Positions 1 through 11,258 of a DNA stretch of 64,000 nucleotides are shown in pieces. How positions within the stretch are numbered: the stretch's first letter is position 1; every line of letters starts with the position of its first letter. A program made the position numbers and the translations under genes. Under the pieces are notes generated by a model. It searched no databases and had not been told where the DNA came from. It worked only from the letters and a program-made list of their open reading frames with translations. Origin of the DNA: Triglochin maritima (taxonomy: Eukaryota; Streptophyta; Magnoliopsida; Alismatales; Juncaginaceae); contig OY821772.1 in assembly GCA_963682175.1 (NCBI GenBank), forward strand, positions 12,020,743-12,084,742. Reading direction: 5' to 3'.

Positions 1-715
1 TCATTCCGAGTTTCGGAGGTCACATCACCAGACGCATCTGGGATGGCGAGGATCAGAAGGTTTTGAAGTGCCATAATCGGCACAGAGCTTGTATTACATT
101 GCAGACTTGGCGTTCAGTGATAAATGATGATATGACGACGACCATTAGTGACGGCAGATTGGGTCACTTGCCGTACAACATGTTTTCCTGCATTGACATG
201 CCGTTGATTTCGGCTTTCGTGGAGCGGTGGCAGCCTGACACCAACACTTTCCACTTGCCATTCGGAGAGATGACGATCATGTTGCATGACGTCTTTCAGA
301 TTCTGCACATTCCTGTTGAGGGTCGTATGGTCAGTGTGCAGGTGCCGACGTCTGAGCTGAAGTTTTTTGTATCAGAGTTGTTGGGTGTCAGCCTCAAGGG
401 TCTTGGGCGGGATAACTCATTTTGGAGTGGCAGTGGTGTTAGTATTGAGGTTGTGGACGACTGTTGCAGACGGGGGCGACCACCACAGAGTAAGGATACG
501 CAGATGACTGCCTACCTCTTCTTACTGCTAGGCTGCGTCTTGTTTGTCGACAAAAGCGGTTGCAGAGTCAGACCACGCGACTTATTGGAGGCGAGGGAAC
601 CAGATACCATTGGTGAGTACTCATGGGTGTCGGCGACGTTATCATATTTGTATCGCTAAATGGGTATATCAAGTCGTACTGATTGTTCTGGGATTACGAG
701 TTGTAGAACTTTATT
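1..715 (+). pseudogene. Plant mobile domain (PMD, MAIN-like) gene fragment
   Basis: One frame is open from position 3 to a TAA at 657-659. It contains the PMD signature FHLPFGEMTIMLHDVFQILH and later DLLEAREPDTIGEYSW. Homology to the MULE-2 copy continues past the stop (GISSRTDCSG) to about 715, where transposase sequence begins in the opposite orientation. PMD proteins (PF10536, formerly 'aminotransferase-like') include the host genes MAIN and MAIL1 and many transposon-borne copies; their biochemical role is unsettled. Relative to the MULE-2 copy, the first stop replaces a CAA codon. The 5' exon is outside the window. It could only be a partial product, so pseudogene is the safest call. Confidence 0.8.
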
Positions 716-2108
716 CGTCAAATTCAACACAAACTTTTCTTTATGCACAAACCACGTGTCTTCCACATACTCTGTGAGTACTAGCCAGGACTTGAAAGAA
801 TCTTTCAGATTACGGACTGATCTATCATAATCCGTCTGTGAATCTGAAACCATAACTCTCCTCCACTTTCCACTCCAAAAACTCTCTACAAGTTGCTTGC
901 TCTTGCCGAATACATGGTATACGTAGTTGTACACGTATTTGTTGATATGTCAGGTGCAAAGTAATTGAGCAGACTCGGGAAAAACCTCTGCCACTGGTCG
1001 CATCAGACCAATCTCCCGGTCCGTTATTATTGCAGTCAGGCTAATAATATTCAATAACAAATCTTGCAACCTCTCCAACACCCACCGGTAACTAGACTCG
1101 GTCTCATCCTTCAAAATTGCATATCCGACGAGGAAATTCATGTTTGTTGGAGTAACCCCAACAATCTCAATCAAAGGCATCTTGTACTTGTTCGTCTTAT
1201 ATATCGAATCCATGCAGATTACGAAAGGGTATTTACGCAACAACTGAACTGAAGTCGGATGTGCCAAATATACGTGAGTGTGGACATTAGTTTTTTCATC
1301 TGCCACAATGCAATGCAAATAGTTATACTGCACTGCCTGACTGAGAAACTGCTGAATGAGATTCCTGTCTTCAGATTTTGTCTTCCTCATGTACTCTCTG
1401 AAGTTATAAACGTGTCTTTGATTGTGATCATCCTCCGGGAATTTCTCATTTACTGCCAACAAAATGTTACGTGGTCTTGCTTGTGCCTCAGTCATATCAC
1501 GAACAATTTGTTTGGCCCCAACACTATGCCCGCTGACCTGTCGGTGACACTCTGAATAAACTGCAAGTGCGTAGTTGTGCTACCCATAGGTGCTATTCGA
1601 TAAAATGACCCATCCATCACGATCGCGTCGCTCGACTACTTTTACCAAAATACGACAACCTTAACCTTTTTTATGTTCTTTCGTAGTGTAATACTCGTAT
1701 CACGAGAACTCATTTCATGTCTGCATTCACATCTCAGGTTACAATCCATCTGGTTATCTACTACTTTGGTTTGTATGATGATAACCAAAACAAATCGGCT
1801 CCTATTGCAACTTGTTTCGCTCATTTACAAGCTTCCTCGATTGTTGTAAATATTTATTTACTATAAAAAAGCTCACTGTAATCTACTCCATCACCACCGA
1901 AATCTTGCAACGGAACTTGAATTTTTTTGATTTTAACAGAAAATTTAAAAAAACAAAAAAGAGGGCGTCTGTACGAGACGCCTCCACGTTGGGGGAGGCG
2001 CCTCGCTAAGACGCCTCGACCATGGTGGAGGCGTCTTAGCCAGACGCCCGAGTTGGAAAAAAAATCTGCCTCCGTTACCTCGCCGGATCCAGGTGTTTCG
2101 CCAGACAT
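716..2108 (-). pseudogene. MULE transposase, decayed, C-terminus deleted
   Basis: Reading down the minus strand, a short first exon starts at an ATG at 2106-2108 (MSGETPGSGE, then a GT donor). A hairpin-rich intron follows. A second exon starts near 1914 (coding LQDFGGDGVDYSEL). Next come a degenerate FAR1-like N-terminal zone (1840-1500) broken by stops and frameshifts, and the MULE transposase domain (PF10551-like) at 1495-950 with CMDSIYKTN, VGVTPTNMNFLVGYA and ITDREIGLMRPVAEVFPES. These supply the first two acidic residues expected of the DDE core. A further piece lies at 934-716 (YVYHVFGKSK...GKWRRVM). The SWIM finger is absent because of the deletion at about 715. Not functional. Confidence 0.8.
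1963..2050. repeat. GC-rich hairpin cluster in first intron of MULE-1 transposase
   Basis: The block starts GGGCGTCTG and ends CAGACGCCC, an exact inverted pair. Inside are two self-complementary units: GAGACGCCTCC...GGAGGCGCCTC (about 1976-2005) and TAAGACGCCTC...GAGGCGTCTTA (about 2008-2039, centred on CCATGG). The flanks are A/T-rich. It lies between the apparent donor after MSGETPGSGE and the acceptor before the next exon. Homologous blocks occur at 19124-19343 and 35573-35730. Confidence 0.75.
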
Positions 2109-2262
2109 TTTCGTGGTGTTGGTACTAGGGATGTTAGTAAAATTGAGTCAAAAATATTGTTTAAAGACACGGGATGAAATGGGTATTAATTGATTTGTTA
2201 AGTGCAAAAAGGTAATTTTTGGGACGATTTAAGTAGTTTTCCGGTGACGAATAGTAGCCCCC

Positions 2263-2929
2263 TTAATCAACTCTATCACAATAATTTCAGTCGTTTGGAT
2301 CAAGAGTTTGTCTTTTAGCGCCAACGGTTGGAAATAAAATATTCGTTGTGAGTCCAACGACTATATTGACACGTGGAAAGAGTCGTTGCGCGTCAGAGAC
2401 CAAGAAGTAAATGATTGATCAATAGGAGATCGGTCATTCGAAATGGACAAGGCAAATGGACTCTAAGAAAAAAATACAAATGTGACCGTTGGAGTCAAAT
2501 CCAAAACCGGTCCAAGGGTATTCGGACGTCAAATAGGTAATCGGTCGCCCGAGTGGAGAATTCCAGTAAAGATTCTAACGGCTACTGAGATGGTTAATTC
2601 GGTCATCGTTAGGGTTTCGGTCAGAATCTTAGGGCTTAAGTTTACATTTAATCTTATGGACACAATAAATGAAAAATTACAAGTCTTGATCCAAAACTTT
2701 GTTACAATCTTGAAACTATGTCACAATATTGTTTCTCTTGATAATCTTGATCAACCTGTTAAGACGATTTGCATATATTCAAGTATATATGCGATGTATG
2801 TAATCATGTTTATCCACTTTTTGATTAATTTTGATTAGGCCTAATATTAACATAATTTAATCATGTAATCATGTAATCTTAGTTTGATTAATTTTCAAAA
2901 TTAATATAGATTAGGCCTAAAAGCCAACA
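2263..2929 (-). repeat. LTR family C, 5' part only, truncated at MULE-1
   Basis: In reverse complement this starts TGTTGGCTTTTAGGCC at 2929 and then follows the LTR C copies at 9758 and 49579 (CTAATCTATATTAATTTTG, ...GGTTGATCAAGA..., then the GGTCGCCCGA-type motifs near 2520-2550). It stops where the MULE-1 end begins, so the other half was lost or lies left of the window. It contains no gene. Confidence 0.65.
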
Positions 2930-3540
2930 TATCTTTCAATAACCGTTCGATCAGTCCCAGATTCATATTGAGCACTCGTTTTTTCCATATATATAGTCTT
3001 GTTACTTCTACCTTTCATCGTCTTCTCCACCTCCATTCTTGGATCTATTGTTAGATTCTTATTCTCCACGTAATCCATGAATAATTAATGTTCATGCCAC
3101 TGTAATCCTGATATTAATACCTCGAGCTGAATTATTGAGATTAGAACCCCCACCAAAAGGGACACGTACCCAGATATGAACTGTGCTCCTCTTGTTTCAC
3201 TCACTCAATTACTAAAACAGTATCACACCCAAATCTTTTCTTACCCTAATATTGCATTGCATCTTTAAAATTCTTACGTTTGCATCTCACATACGTGGCA
3301 GGTGACACTCTTTACAGCATTTAAAATAAATACTCATGAATTTCCTGTACAATTGCTTCGAGGGATGAAGTAGACTTTATATTATACCCTCGCACTATAA
3401 CATATTCAAAACTCATTACATGCTCAATATGCTCTTGATTAGTGTTTTTTAGCTAATATTTTGGCATAAGACAAGTCATCATGTTAACTCGTATTGACAT
3501 CTATAAATACTTGACTATTTCAATACATACGTATCCTACT
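2930..3540. other. Intergenic stretch, nothing recognised
   Basis: A/T-rich sequence with only short ORFs and many stops in all frames. I see no repeat termini, RNA gene or conserved protein segment. A TATATATAG near 2988 is not followed by a convincing reading frame. Confidence 0.5.
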
Positions 3541-5427
3541 TGTAATAACCTTAATTTAAACACCCTAATTAACCTAAACTAAACCTAATTAACCCTTAAT
3601 TAAGCCGTGAACAGTAAAGAGTGAGGTGGAGTTGAGGATAAGAATTGGATTTTTCCTATAAATAGAGGTGTTAGGTCTAATAAAATGTTTTTATCTTTGC
3701 TTGGGTTGATCAGAGAGTGAGAGATGCGATCTTGGAGGAGAAGAAGAAGGAGAGAAGGAGAAGGAGAAGGAGAAGTGTTGGGTTAGGCTTGCCAAAGCTT
3801 GGGAGGCATCCACAAACTTCAATAAGGTATGTCAAGTCTTCATTATAACTCACATAAGCTTTGTGGGTGTTGGGATCGACGTTGGTGTCGAATTCCCCGT
3901 CGGATTGCAACCTATTCAGAGGTTGAAGACGGCAATCGGTCGACCGGTGCCTGTGGGCAGTCGACCGATTCTATTATTATATTGTTTTGCACCCGCCAAC
4001 GGTCGAACGATGTCGAAGGACGGTCAACCGTTATGCCAGATTTTTGCGGGAAAAATGGTTTGATGCTGTTATCGGTCGAACGGATCCACTTCGGCAGTCG
4101 ACCGAAACAATGAGAATAGGTCGGTTGGGGATTTTGACTAATTAAACGGTCGAACACCCTTAACCTTTTTTCACCGATCTATTCGATGCTAAGTCAGTTG
4201 GGAGCTTTGACCATCAAAACGGTCGACCGCTCTTTAACTTTCGGTCGACCGACTAAGCATTTTAAATAAGCAGTAGAGTGCCTGTGATGTTCCGGTTGAG
4301 TTGTATCTCAGTTCCGGTCGACCGAATATTACTTGGGCAAAATGCTGAGAATCCCTGTTATCGGTCGAACGAACCCTTGGTTCGACCGGTCGGATATATA
4401 TAAATTATGAATATTGTATAGCGTAGACCATCCAAACGGTCGACCGCTAGATGACTTTTGTTCGACCGATTGGTCGGTAATTCGGTTGGTGTGGTTCGAC
4501 CGAATGCATTGTTTGTACAGTACTGAGTACTGTGCGGAAGACCGGTCGACTGGTGTGCTTGTAGCAGTCGACCGATCTGCCGCAGGTTGGTGGATTTATC
4601 CACACGCGAGCCGTCGAGTATAGGTCGACTACCGGCTCTGAGGCGACGGTCGATTACCGGCCTTGGGAGCTACGGATTTCACCTTCGACGAGGGCGTATT
4701 ATTGTTGGGCGTCTCATATCGTACGGGGTGTGAGAGATGATTGCCGTAAACCTTGCTCTGTTTGCTGGGGTTTGTCGGCAGGCCGAGGATGTTCCGGCAG
4801 GGTGCGCGTCTGGCAGGCTCTTGGGGGAGCAACGACTGTCGTCTGGCCCGAGTTGTGCATTCGACGGGCTGACTCGCTCCTGAGGTGGCGGCGTAGTACT
4901 GGGGTTCCTTCTTGCGGCTCTTGGGGAGCAGTGGTGCCGACTGACCCTTGTGAGGCAGCGGTGGACTGACTTGACCCTCGTGGTAGGAGTGGTTCAGTAC
5001 CGCGGAGGCGGTGAGGGGTATCATTTTGGACTCGAGGTGGATGATCATGTGCATTGCATTGCATTGTCTTTAATTCCATTTTGTATTTTAGGAGGTTTGG
5101 CATACGGGGTTCCAGTAGGGAACTCATGCATGTTTGTTTGTTTGCATTTAAGGTAGCGAGCAGCATTAGAGTCGAGGTGGTGACCGAGGAGGGTGCCCCC
5201 GGGATCTGATCCTGTAGTTTGTCTTCTCTGTGTCTCTTTTGTTGAGGTAGTGATTACATGTTTGTATCTATTTCTGTTGTAATCACAGTTGACTCATATG
5301 TATTTTGACTTCCACGTGGATCTTATTTATAGTATATATGTTGGTTTGTTTCCCGTGACGTGCCCCTTGTTGACCGTTGACGGTCTTTTATATTGTTTAA
5401 ATTTTCCGCTGTTTTGGGAACGTTACA
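3541..5427 (+). mobile_element. Probable solo LTR of a Ty3/gypsy-like element
   Basis: The stretch starts TGTAATAACC and ends GGGAACGTTACA, a TG...CA pair of the kind seen in long plant gypsy LTRs; 47371 ends similarly (GGGGCGTTACA). A promoter-like CCTATAAATAG at 3655-3665 is followed by a purine-rich leader (GAGAAGGAGAAGGAG near 3750), as in an R/U5 region. There is no coding sequence; the short ORFs overlap palindromic repeats or GC-rich sequence. The flanking five bases (CTACT and TGCTG) do not match, so either the ends are misjudged or the duplication has decayed. Confidence 0.5.
3939..4572. repeat. Cluster of GGTCGACC palindromes arranged as spaced pairs
   Basis: About 16 copies of an imperfect palindrome with consensus TCGGTCGACCGA lie in 630 bp. 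They mostly occur as pairs. First-to-second hexamer starts are 3939/3960 (21), 4002/4023 (21), 4075/4097 (22), 4222/4244 (22), 4439/4461 (22), 4545/4567 (22), with one outlier 4364/4381 (17). The sequence between the two members is not conserved; the spacing is. This block lies downstream of the TATA box at 3657, unlike the similar block in LTR C. Confidence 0.85.
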
Positions 5428-5553
5428 TGCTGCGTCTGCCTTATAACTCATACTTTTACATTTTACTTTTATGACTTCTCTTGGCACTAAAACATTTTTT
5501 TGATAAGCATGTAATGCATTAATTAAAGGATGGAGTTGTTAATGCCTCTTGAC

Positions 5554-6190
5554 TAGGATTGTAAATGGGTAGAGTCAAACTGTTTAACCGTCCTAACCGA
5601 ATGGACAAGTAGGTCACGGGTTGTAAAAACATAATTGTTTAATGAATGAGCGGATAAGGTTTTGAAAATCATAACCGTTTATTAAATGAGCGGGTAATAT
5701 TGGTACATGATTTCACTCATCCGTTTAACTGTTTAACCGCGAAACATAATGAATATATATATAATATTTTGTTATATATACTATATACATATAATTTTTT
5801 GTATTATTATTATTTTCAAAGATACCCCAAAAATTCAAAATTCAAAAAATAAGCACCTCACCCTAATTTCTTTTGATAATAAATTTATGGATGTTTGATG
5901 TTAAATATTGTAAGTATTATAATTTTAGTTTGTTATCCGTTTATCCAGTTGACATGTTTTTTTATCTATTTAACTATTTACCCAATTCTTATATTGATTT
6001 TAACATCTATTAAGTCTTAACTATATAACCATTTTACCATCCAAAACTGTTTAATTAAATAAAACAGGTAGGATCATGAGTAGAGGTAAAAATAAACGGA
6101 TTTCTAACTGAACCGCAAACCGTTTAATTAGGCGGGTAAGGTCATGAGTAAGTCTTATAACCGCCTACAAACCGTCCATTTATAACCCTA
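5554..6190. mobile_element. Non-autonomous hAT-like element
   Basis: The left end TAGGATTGTAAATGG and the right end CCATTTATAACCCTA are inverted repeats (13 of 15 match). Flanking octamers are CTCTTGAC (5546-5553) and CTATTGAC (6191-6198), 7 of 8 identical, as expected of the 8-bp hAT target duplication. The interior has many degenerate AACCGTTTA-type motifs and no coding sequence. Confidence 0.8.
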
Positions 6191-6198
6191 CTATTGAC

Positions 6199-7680
6199 AT
6201 TAAAACGGTAGTCGTTGGTATCTTTGACATATTCCTTTCCTAAAGTAACCTAACACATATTGCTTCTCCCTTTACTTCTCATTTTCCAATCTGGTCAATT
6301 TATTTCTCTTCAGAAAACCAACTCTAGCAACGCTGGTAGATGATTGTTTCTAAATGAAGCACCACACATTTTTAACATTAAGTTAGAACAAATTATAATA
6401 GAAGAAAGACTTTATTGAGGCTAACCAGTTATTGATCTCTAGCCATATAACCCCAACAGCGGCGAGATGAATATAGGATTTGTTGAAAATAAAAAAAAAA
6501 TCAATATATATATATATATATATATATATAGTGGAACAAATTCAAAAATACCTTTCAATATTTTGATGTACCTTCACTTCTCTCCTTTTCTTCCATTTGT
6601 AACAATACGAAAAAAGTGAAGGGCAATCGCCGCAATCCTGAACAAATGAACATTATAATTATAGTAAAAAATATATGAAGGGAAAAAAATTGTCTGTAGT
6701 GTCCTCCACCCTGTGATGTTGGGTGGGAAGAAAACAGTGACACCTCACCACCAATTTTCATTTCATTATTATTACTGAAAATAAAATCGTAACTCATGTT
6801 AGTCATGTACAGCTATCCACGTTAATTTTGTCATTTAAGTTTGAATTGGGAGTTATGACGTATGGGAGGGGTTGTGTCCAACTCTTCCTCCACACGTGAA
6901 TAGGGACCCATATAACAAATAAACGGTTAACTAGCTTAAATACGCATTATCTCTTCGAATCACAACAATAGACGTGGAGAGTAGAGATATGTTTGAGTTT
7001 TTCTAAGTTTTGTTTGTACTGTCTTATATTTGTAAAAGGTAATTATTTTTAAAGTATTGATGAGTGTAAAACATATGATATTGTGATTATCAATATGGTA
7101 AAAACAACAAAACTTAGGAAAAACTCATAACAGCATATAGTAGAAAATACGTGGAGATGTAAATAGATCCAATACGATTTGCATACACCAAGTATGTTTA
7201 TTGGTTCCATAATTCCAATTGTCTTTACTTGCATATCTATAGTTAGATTTGTTGGATTTGATTAATTACTTGCAGTATTTTCCAACTCAAATTTCAAATA
7301 TGTATTACTGATAACTTCTTTAAAATACATTATTTAGAGGTCAAATTTCATTTTCAATCCAACTTTTAAAATTCAGATCATTACATATTTTTTGATTTTA
7401 TCTACTCTATTCCTATAATTTTTAAAACCCAAACAATCGAATGCGTGTGTCGGGATTTGATTCGAACACTAAAAAACTTCTAGTTAAACTAGCCTTGCTC
7501 TGACAATTAGATATCATTTACATTTACACTACTACAGTTAGAGACGTTGTGCATTTCCATTTGTGATTAAGTGCAAGGGATTTAACGTGATTTCACCACT
7601 AAGAATTTTTTAAATTGGGTTGTTTGGTCGATGTCTGTTCACTGTACGTGTGTGTTGGTGTTAGCATCAAAGAGCACACA
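6199..7680. other. Intergenic stretch with an (AT)n microsatellite
   Basis: I find no supportable gene. An (AT) run of about 13 units lies at 6504-6530. The rest is A/T-rich with short unrelated ORFs in every frame. This is the upstream region of the DUF241 gene, so distal control elements may be present, but none can be named from sequence. Confidence 0.5.
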
Positions 7681-7777
7681 CAGCTGTTCACAATTTTGCA
7701 AATCTAACTCCGACCCACCCACTCGTGCACATCCTTACATGGAACCCCACAACGATTAAAATATTGCAATCAAGGAC

Positions 7778-7785
7778 TATAAATA
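7778..7785 (+). promoter_or_regulatory. TATA box of DUF241 gene
   Basis: TATAAATA lies 67-74 bp upstream of the start codon at 7852 in a region otherwise free of other TATA candidates. Transcription would be expected near 7810, giving a 5' leader of about 40 nt that includes the A-rich stretch before the ATG. Confidence 0.6.
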
Positions 7786-7851
7786 CTTCCATCCACTCCC
7801 TAACACAAAGCACAGGAGAATACAAAGAAGAAAAGAGAGCATCAATATAAT

Positions 7852-8780
7852 ATGGTTCCGCCTCGCTTTGGCCACACAATCTCTGTCCCTAAAGATGTCA
7901 ACCATGTTCGCTCCACCAGTCTTCCAAATAGAGCTCACCCTATAGTCTCACATCTTCACGATGAGATCAATTTCCTTCGTAGATGGTTAGCAGAGGAGTA
8001 CCCCTCTCTTCCAAGGTTTCGAGAAGGTAATCTTAATCTATCAAATAATTATGCCCGGAATTCGTACTTCCATTGAGTTATTTTGATCGTTCGATTACTA
8101 ACTTCTATGTTTGTTATTCATAATATATAGGTCTTTGTCACATTGAAGTCCTCCAAATCGCGATAAACGATCTCCTGCAAATATCCAATAAGGCAAATGA
8201 AAATCTTCGTTTGCACCGCCATTTCGTAGATGCGCTACTTGACGATTTTCTTCGTCTAATCGACGTTTATTCTTCGTTTCGAGACACTCTAATGTCACTC
8301 AAACAACTCATATTGGTTGCACAAGTTACATTCAGACGGAGGGACGGTTGTGGATTCTCTTCTCATGTCAAATCTTTCAAGAAAATTGAGAAAGATACTA
8401 TTAAGTTGGCTCTCTTGCTACGTGATACGTGTAAATCGCGCAATTTTGAGGTCAAGCACGATATGGATCTAAAAGATCTACTGGAAGAGATGAAATTTGT
8501 TACGAATTGTGCATCGACAACCATACTTAGGGGGTTAGAGTCAGTATTATCGTCTTCGTTTACCTCCACAACTTCCTCCTCAGGTTGGTCAATTCTAAGA
8601 AAGAGATTGGTATCTCCGACATCGTCGAGGAGGAGGGAGGAGGAGGAGGAGAAGATGACGATGGAAACTTTGAAAGATTTGGAGGAATTGGTGGTTGAGA
8701 TGGAGAAAGGAACTGGGAGAATCTTCCGTTGCTTCCTGAACACCAGAGTCTCACTCCTCAACATCTTGACTCCTAATTAG
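7852..8780 (+). CDS. DUF241 family protein, two exons
   Basis: Exon 1 is 7852-8026 and exon 2 is 8131-8780. The 104-bp intron has a GT donor (GAGAAG|GTAATC) and an AG acceptor (ATATATAG|GTCTTT), and joining restores one frame of 274 residues. The N-terminus has the DUF241 (PF03087) hallmark HVRSTSLPNRAHPIVSHL. Exon 2 continues with GLCHIEVLQIAINDLLQ, HFVDALLDDFLRLIDVYSSF and TFRRRDGCGFSSHVKSFKKI, in the order usual for the family. The protein is mostly helical, with no signal peptide or membrane segment. A Glu-rich stretch (EEEEEK) lies near residue 226. Family function is unknown; the proteins are plant-specific, and any link to root or vascular development is weak. The ATG is 67 bp downstream of the TATA box and is the first in frame. 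Length, splice sites and the intact frame all support a working gene, the only one in the left 36 kb. Confidence 0.85.
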
Positions 8781-8935
8781 AAGTCAACCAAGAAGTTGAG
8801 AAGTCAACGTCTTTAGTCCAGGGATGGTTGGGAGTTTTGAGAAGTGAAATAAGGTGTACATGTTTTTATTAGTGTTTTGTAACTGATCTGAATTGTAATG
8901 TTAATAATTTAATACTGTAAATTATTCTTTTTCTA

Positions 8936-8941
8936 AATAAA
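8936..8941 (+). terminator. Poly(A) signal of DUF241 gene
   Basis: AATAAA lies about 155 bp after the stop codon in a T-rich context, a typical plant near-upstream element. It would give a 3' leader of roughly 170-190 nt. Confidence 0.45.
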
Positions 8942-9757
8942 AATAGGTAGCAACCAAACATCCCACGTCAAGCTGGCTTTGAGTAATTATCGTTTGTCGG
9001 AATAATATATGACAACTATACCTCATTCCTATAAATTTACAATAAAATAATTTGTTCAAAACTTACTCCACGAGATAATGCTCCCATACTTTCAGAAACG
9101 TATACAAGTAAACTTGTAAACCATTCGGTTACGGGTCGGATATGCCTCACTCGTACCCGTACCCGCTCAAATTAACAAGTACGGGTATATACCCAATATT
9201 GGTCACCCGGTACCCGCTTGGATAACGGCTACAAGACGGGTAAACGGATAACCTATTACAAAAATTCATGTAAAAGACACAAAAATAAAAAACACAAACA
9301 CAAAACAAATGTCTTAACAAACACAATAAATGTCTAACAAACACTAAAAAGTATCTAACAATCACAACTTTTACAAACCAGCAAACCAAACAAGTTTGTC
9401 CACCATTGTCAACAAATTGAAGAATGGAATTTAAACTTACCCAAAAGCATCAACTTTCCCAATATCAACAAGCTTCCAAAAATTCAAATCAAAACAAAAA
9501 AAAGAAAGACTCAACCACACACATTCACACTCCAGAACGCATTGATAAAAAAAACTTTTTTCACTGTTGGATCAAAATCCACAAAAAAAAAGATTGTCAC
9601 GCAAGAGAAGATCCGAATAAATAAATAGATCAAGATAGCAAAAAAGATAAAATCTAGGTTTCGGAATCCAAAGAAACAAGTCTAGGTTTCAAATCTAAAC
9701 AAACAAATCTAGGTTTTGAAAAATGGAAAAAAGAAGTAGATCGCACATACTTGATAC

Positions 9758-11258
9758 TGTTGACTTTTTGGTCTTAATCTATATTAATTTTGATGATTAA
9801 TCAAACTAATCTTAATCAATCAAAGTAAACAAACACGATGACATGCATTGCATACATACTTGTATACTTGCAATTATCTTAATAGGTTGATCAAGACGAT
9901 CAAGGAAATGAGCATTGGGGCAAAGACATCAAGACTCAAGACTTGTAATCAAAGCTTTGGACCAAGACATGTAATTTTGTATTTATTGAGTCCTTAAGAT
10001 TTAATGTAAACTTGAGCACTAGGATTCTATCTTATCAAGATTCGGTGAACCGAACCCCTCTCGGTCAACCAAAACCATTCTAGTTCGTCCACCAAACACC
10101 TATCAGTTACCCGGATACTTCCCATCAGTAAACCTTAGGTGTTATCTGAAATTGCCCCGACGGAAGACCGAACCACCTTCGGTCGACCGAATAGCCATTG
10201 ACTGGTTTTGGACATTGCTCCAAAGGTCGCATTTGAATCAAGTCCTTAGAGTCCAATTGACTTGTCATAATTCGGACCACCGAATACCTATCGGTCAACT
10301 GAGTCCTTCTTCGCTTTAGGTGCTCAACGGCTATTTACACGTGACATTTGACCGTTGTAGCAATGACTATTTGCACCTTAACTTTCAGCGCATAAACTAT
10401 TCTAACTTTGGTCTACCGAAGTATACACTGTCAACCGAACTCGTGTCCACCTTGGAACGGTGAACCGAATGGAATTCGGTTAACGGAACTTAATTAGGGC
10501 TAAATTGATAATAGTTACTGGAAGTTGGTGAACGGTGATCTGAACCCTATTCGGTCAACCGTATGCTTAGTTCAGAGCAATCAAACCCTTGTGTCTTGGA
10601 CTACCGTTACATAAATTGTAAACCGAACCTGGCCTAAAATCTGCCCGGGCGTAAGTCACATCTTGCTTCTCATTGGTTCATTTCCCCACCAACTCCCAAA
10701 TGGCTAGTAGAACTTGAAGGCTTATAAATAGGACCCCATTTATTGGTTTTGAGACTCTTGAACACTCCCTATCTATCGCATACTCAAAGCCAAATCTTCT
10801 TCATCTTCAAGCTCTCATTCTTCAACACTCAAACCAAAACTTCACCATTTGCATATCCAATTCCATATCAATATCCAAGTGTGTTCAAGTATAGAATGTT
10901 AGGTAGATTGTGATTCCATCTCCATATTCAAGAATCACCAAAGAGTTGTAAAGCTTCGAGGAAGCTCCCTCTCGAGTTGTGAGAGGAGACACGAGTGAGG
11001 CGAGGTTGTTCGCAAGGCTCAGAGTTGTAAACGACGTTGATCTTGGCCCCAAACGGAGACCGGTTACTGGAACCATAAGCGAGGCTCGGGGGATCGAGCG
11101 AAGCTTGCGAGGAGGACTTGGACCGAGGTACGGTGCCGAACCTCTCTAAACTCCGGTGTCGACGAATTTGTGGTTTGCAATTGTATCTTTCCTTATTCCT
11201 TAAATTAGTTTTTTAATTCCACAATTATCTAGTGATTAAAGGGTCATAGATCCTAACA
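9758..11258 (+). repeat. Solo LTR, family C (copy 1)
   Basis: It starts TGTTGACTTTTTGG and ends ATCCTAACA (1501 bp). Flanks are GATAC (9753-9757) and TATAC (11259-11263), 4 of 5 identical. A TATAAATA at 10723-10730 marks the likely promoter. The TG(TTG)...(CA)ACA ends are Copia-like, but no internal domain is present to prove the superfamily. A second full-length copy is at 49579-51078, also inside a hAT-like element. Confidence 0.8.
10045..10559. repeat. Palindrome pairs at constant 19-bp spacing in LTR C copy 1
   Basis: Seven pairs of degenerate GGTNNACC palindromes have hexamer starts at 10045/10064, 10087/10106, 10163/10182, 10275/10294, 10411/10430, 10460/10479 and 10535/10554. Every spacing is 19 bp. 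The cluster ends 164 bp upstream of the TATAAATA at 10723. Individual palindromes are decayed (for example GGTGAACC, GGTTAACG), yet the spacing is unchanged. Confidence 0.85.

Larger units (their letters stand above)
1..2262 (-). mobile_element. MULE-1: Mutator-like element, 3' deleted, cut by window edge
   Basis: The right end at 2222-2262 reads, in reverse complement, as GGGGGCTACTATTCG followed by GGAAAACTACTTAAATCGTC. The same end occurs at 18948 in MULE-2, and a weaker inverted form lies at about 35930-35973. Inside are a MULE transposase gene on the minus strand and a plant mobile domain gene on the plus strand, converging as in MULE-2. Compared with MULE-2, the transposase C-terminus, the SWIM finger and the OTU segment are missing, so the two genes meet directly at about 715. 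The left end lies outside the window. The right flank is a truncated LTR C, so MULE-1 may have inserted into that LTR; this is inference. Confidence 0.8.

Noticed and set aside
3939..4572. CRISPR-like array because of regularly recurring short repeats
   Set aside because: The repeats are 10-12 bp palindromes in a plant LTR with irregular distances between pairs; there are no unique equal-sized spacers and no cas genes.
4629..5166. Two minus-strand ORFs of 141 and 150 codons
   Set aside because: They overlap in different frames in the GC-rich part of the solo LTR, with low-complexity Pro/Arg/Ser composition and no motif; not supported as genes.
5554..6190. Helitron or satellite origin for the AACCGTTTA-rich stretch
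   Set aside because: Inverted ends and a 7-of-8 target duplication fit a hAT-like element better.
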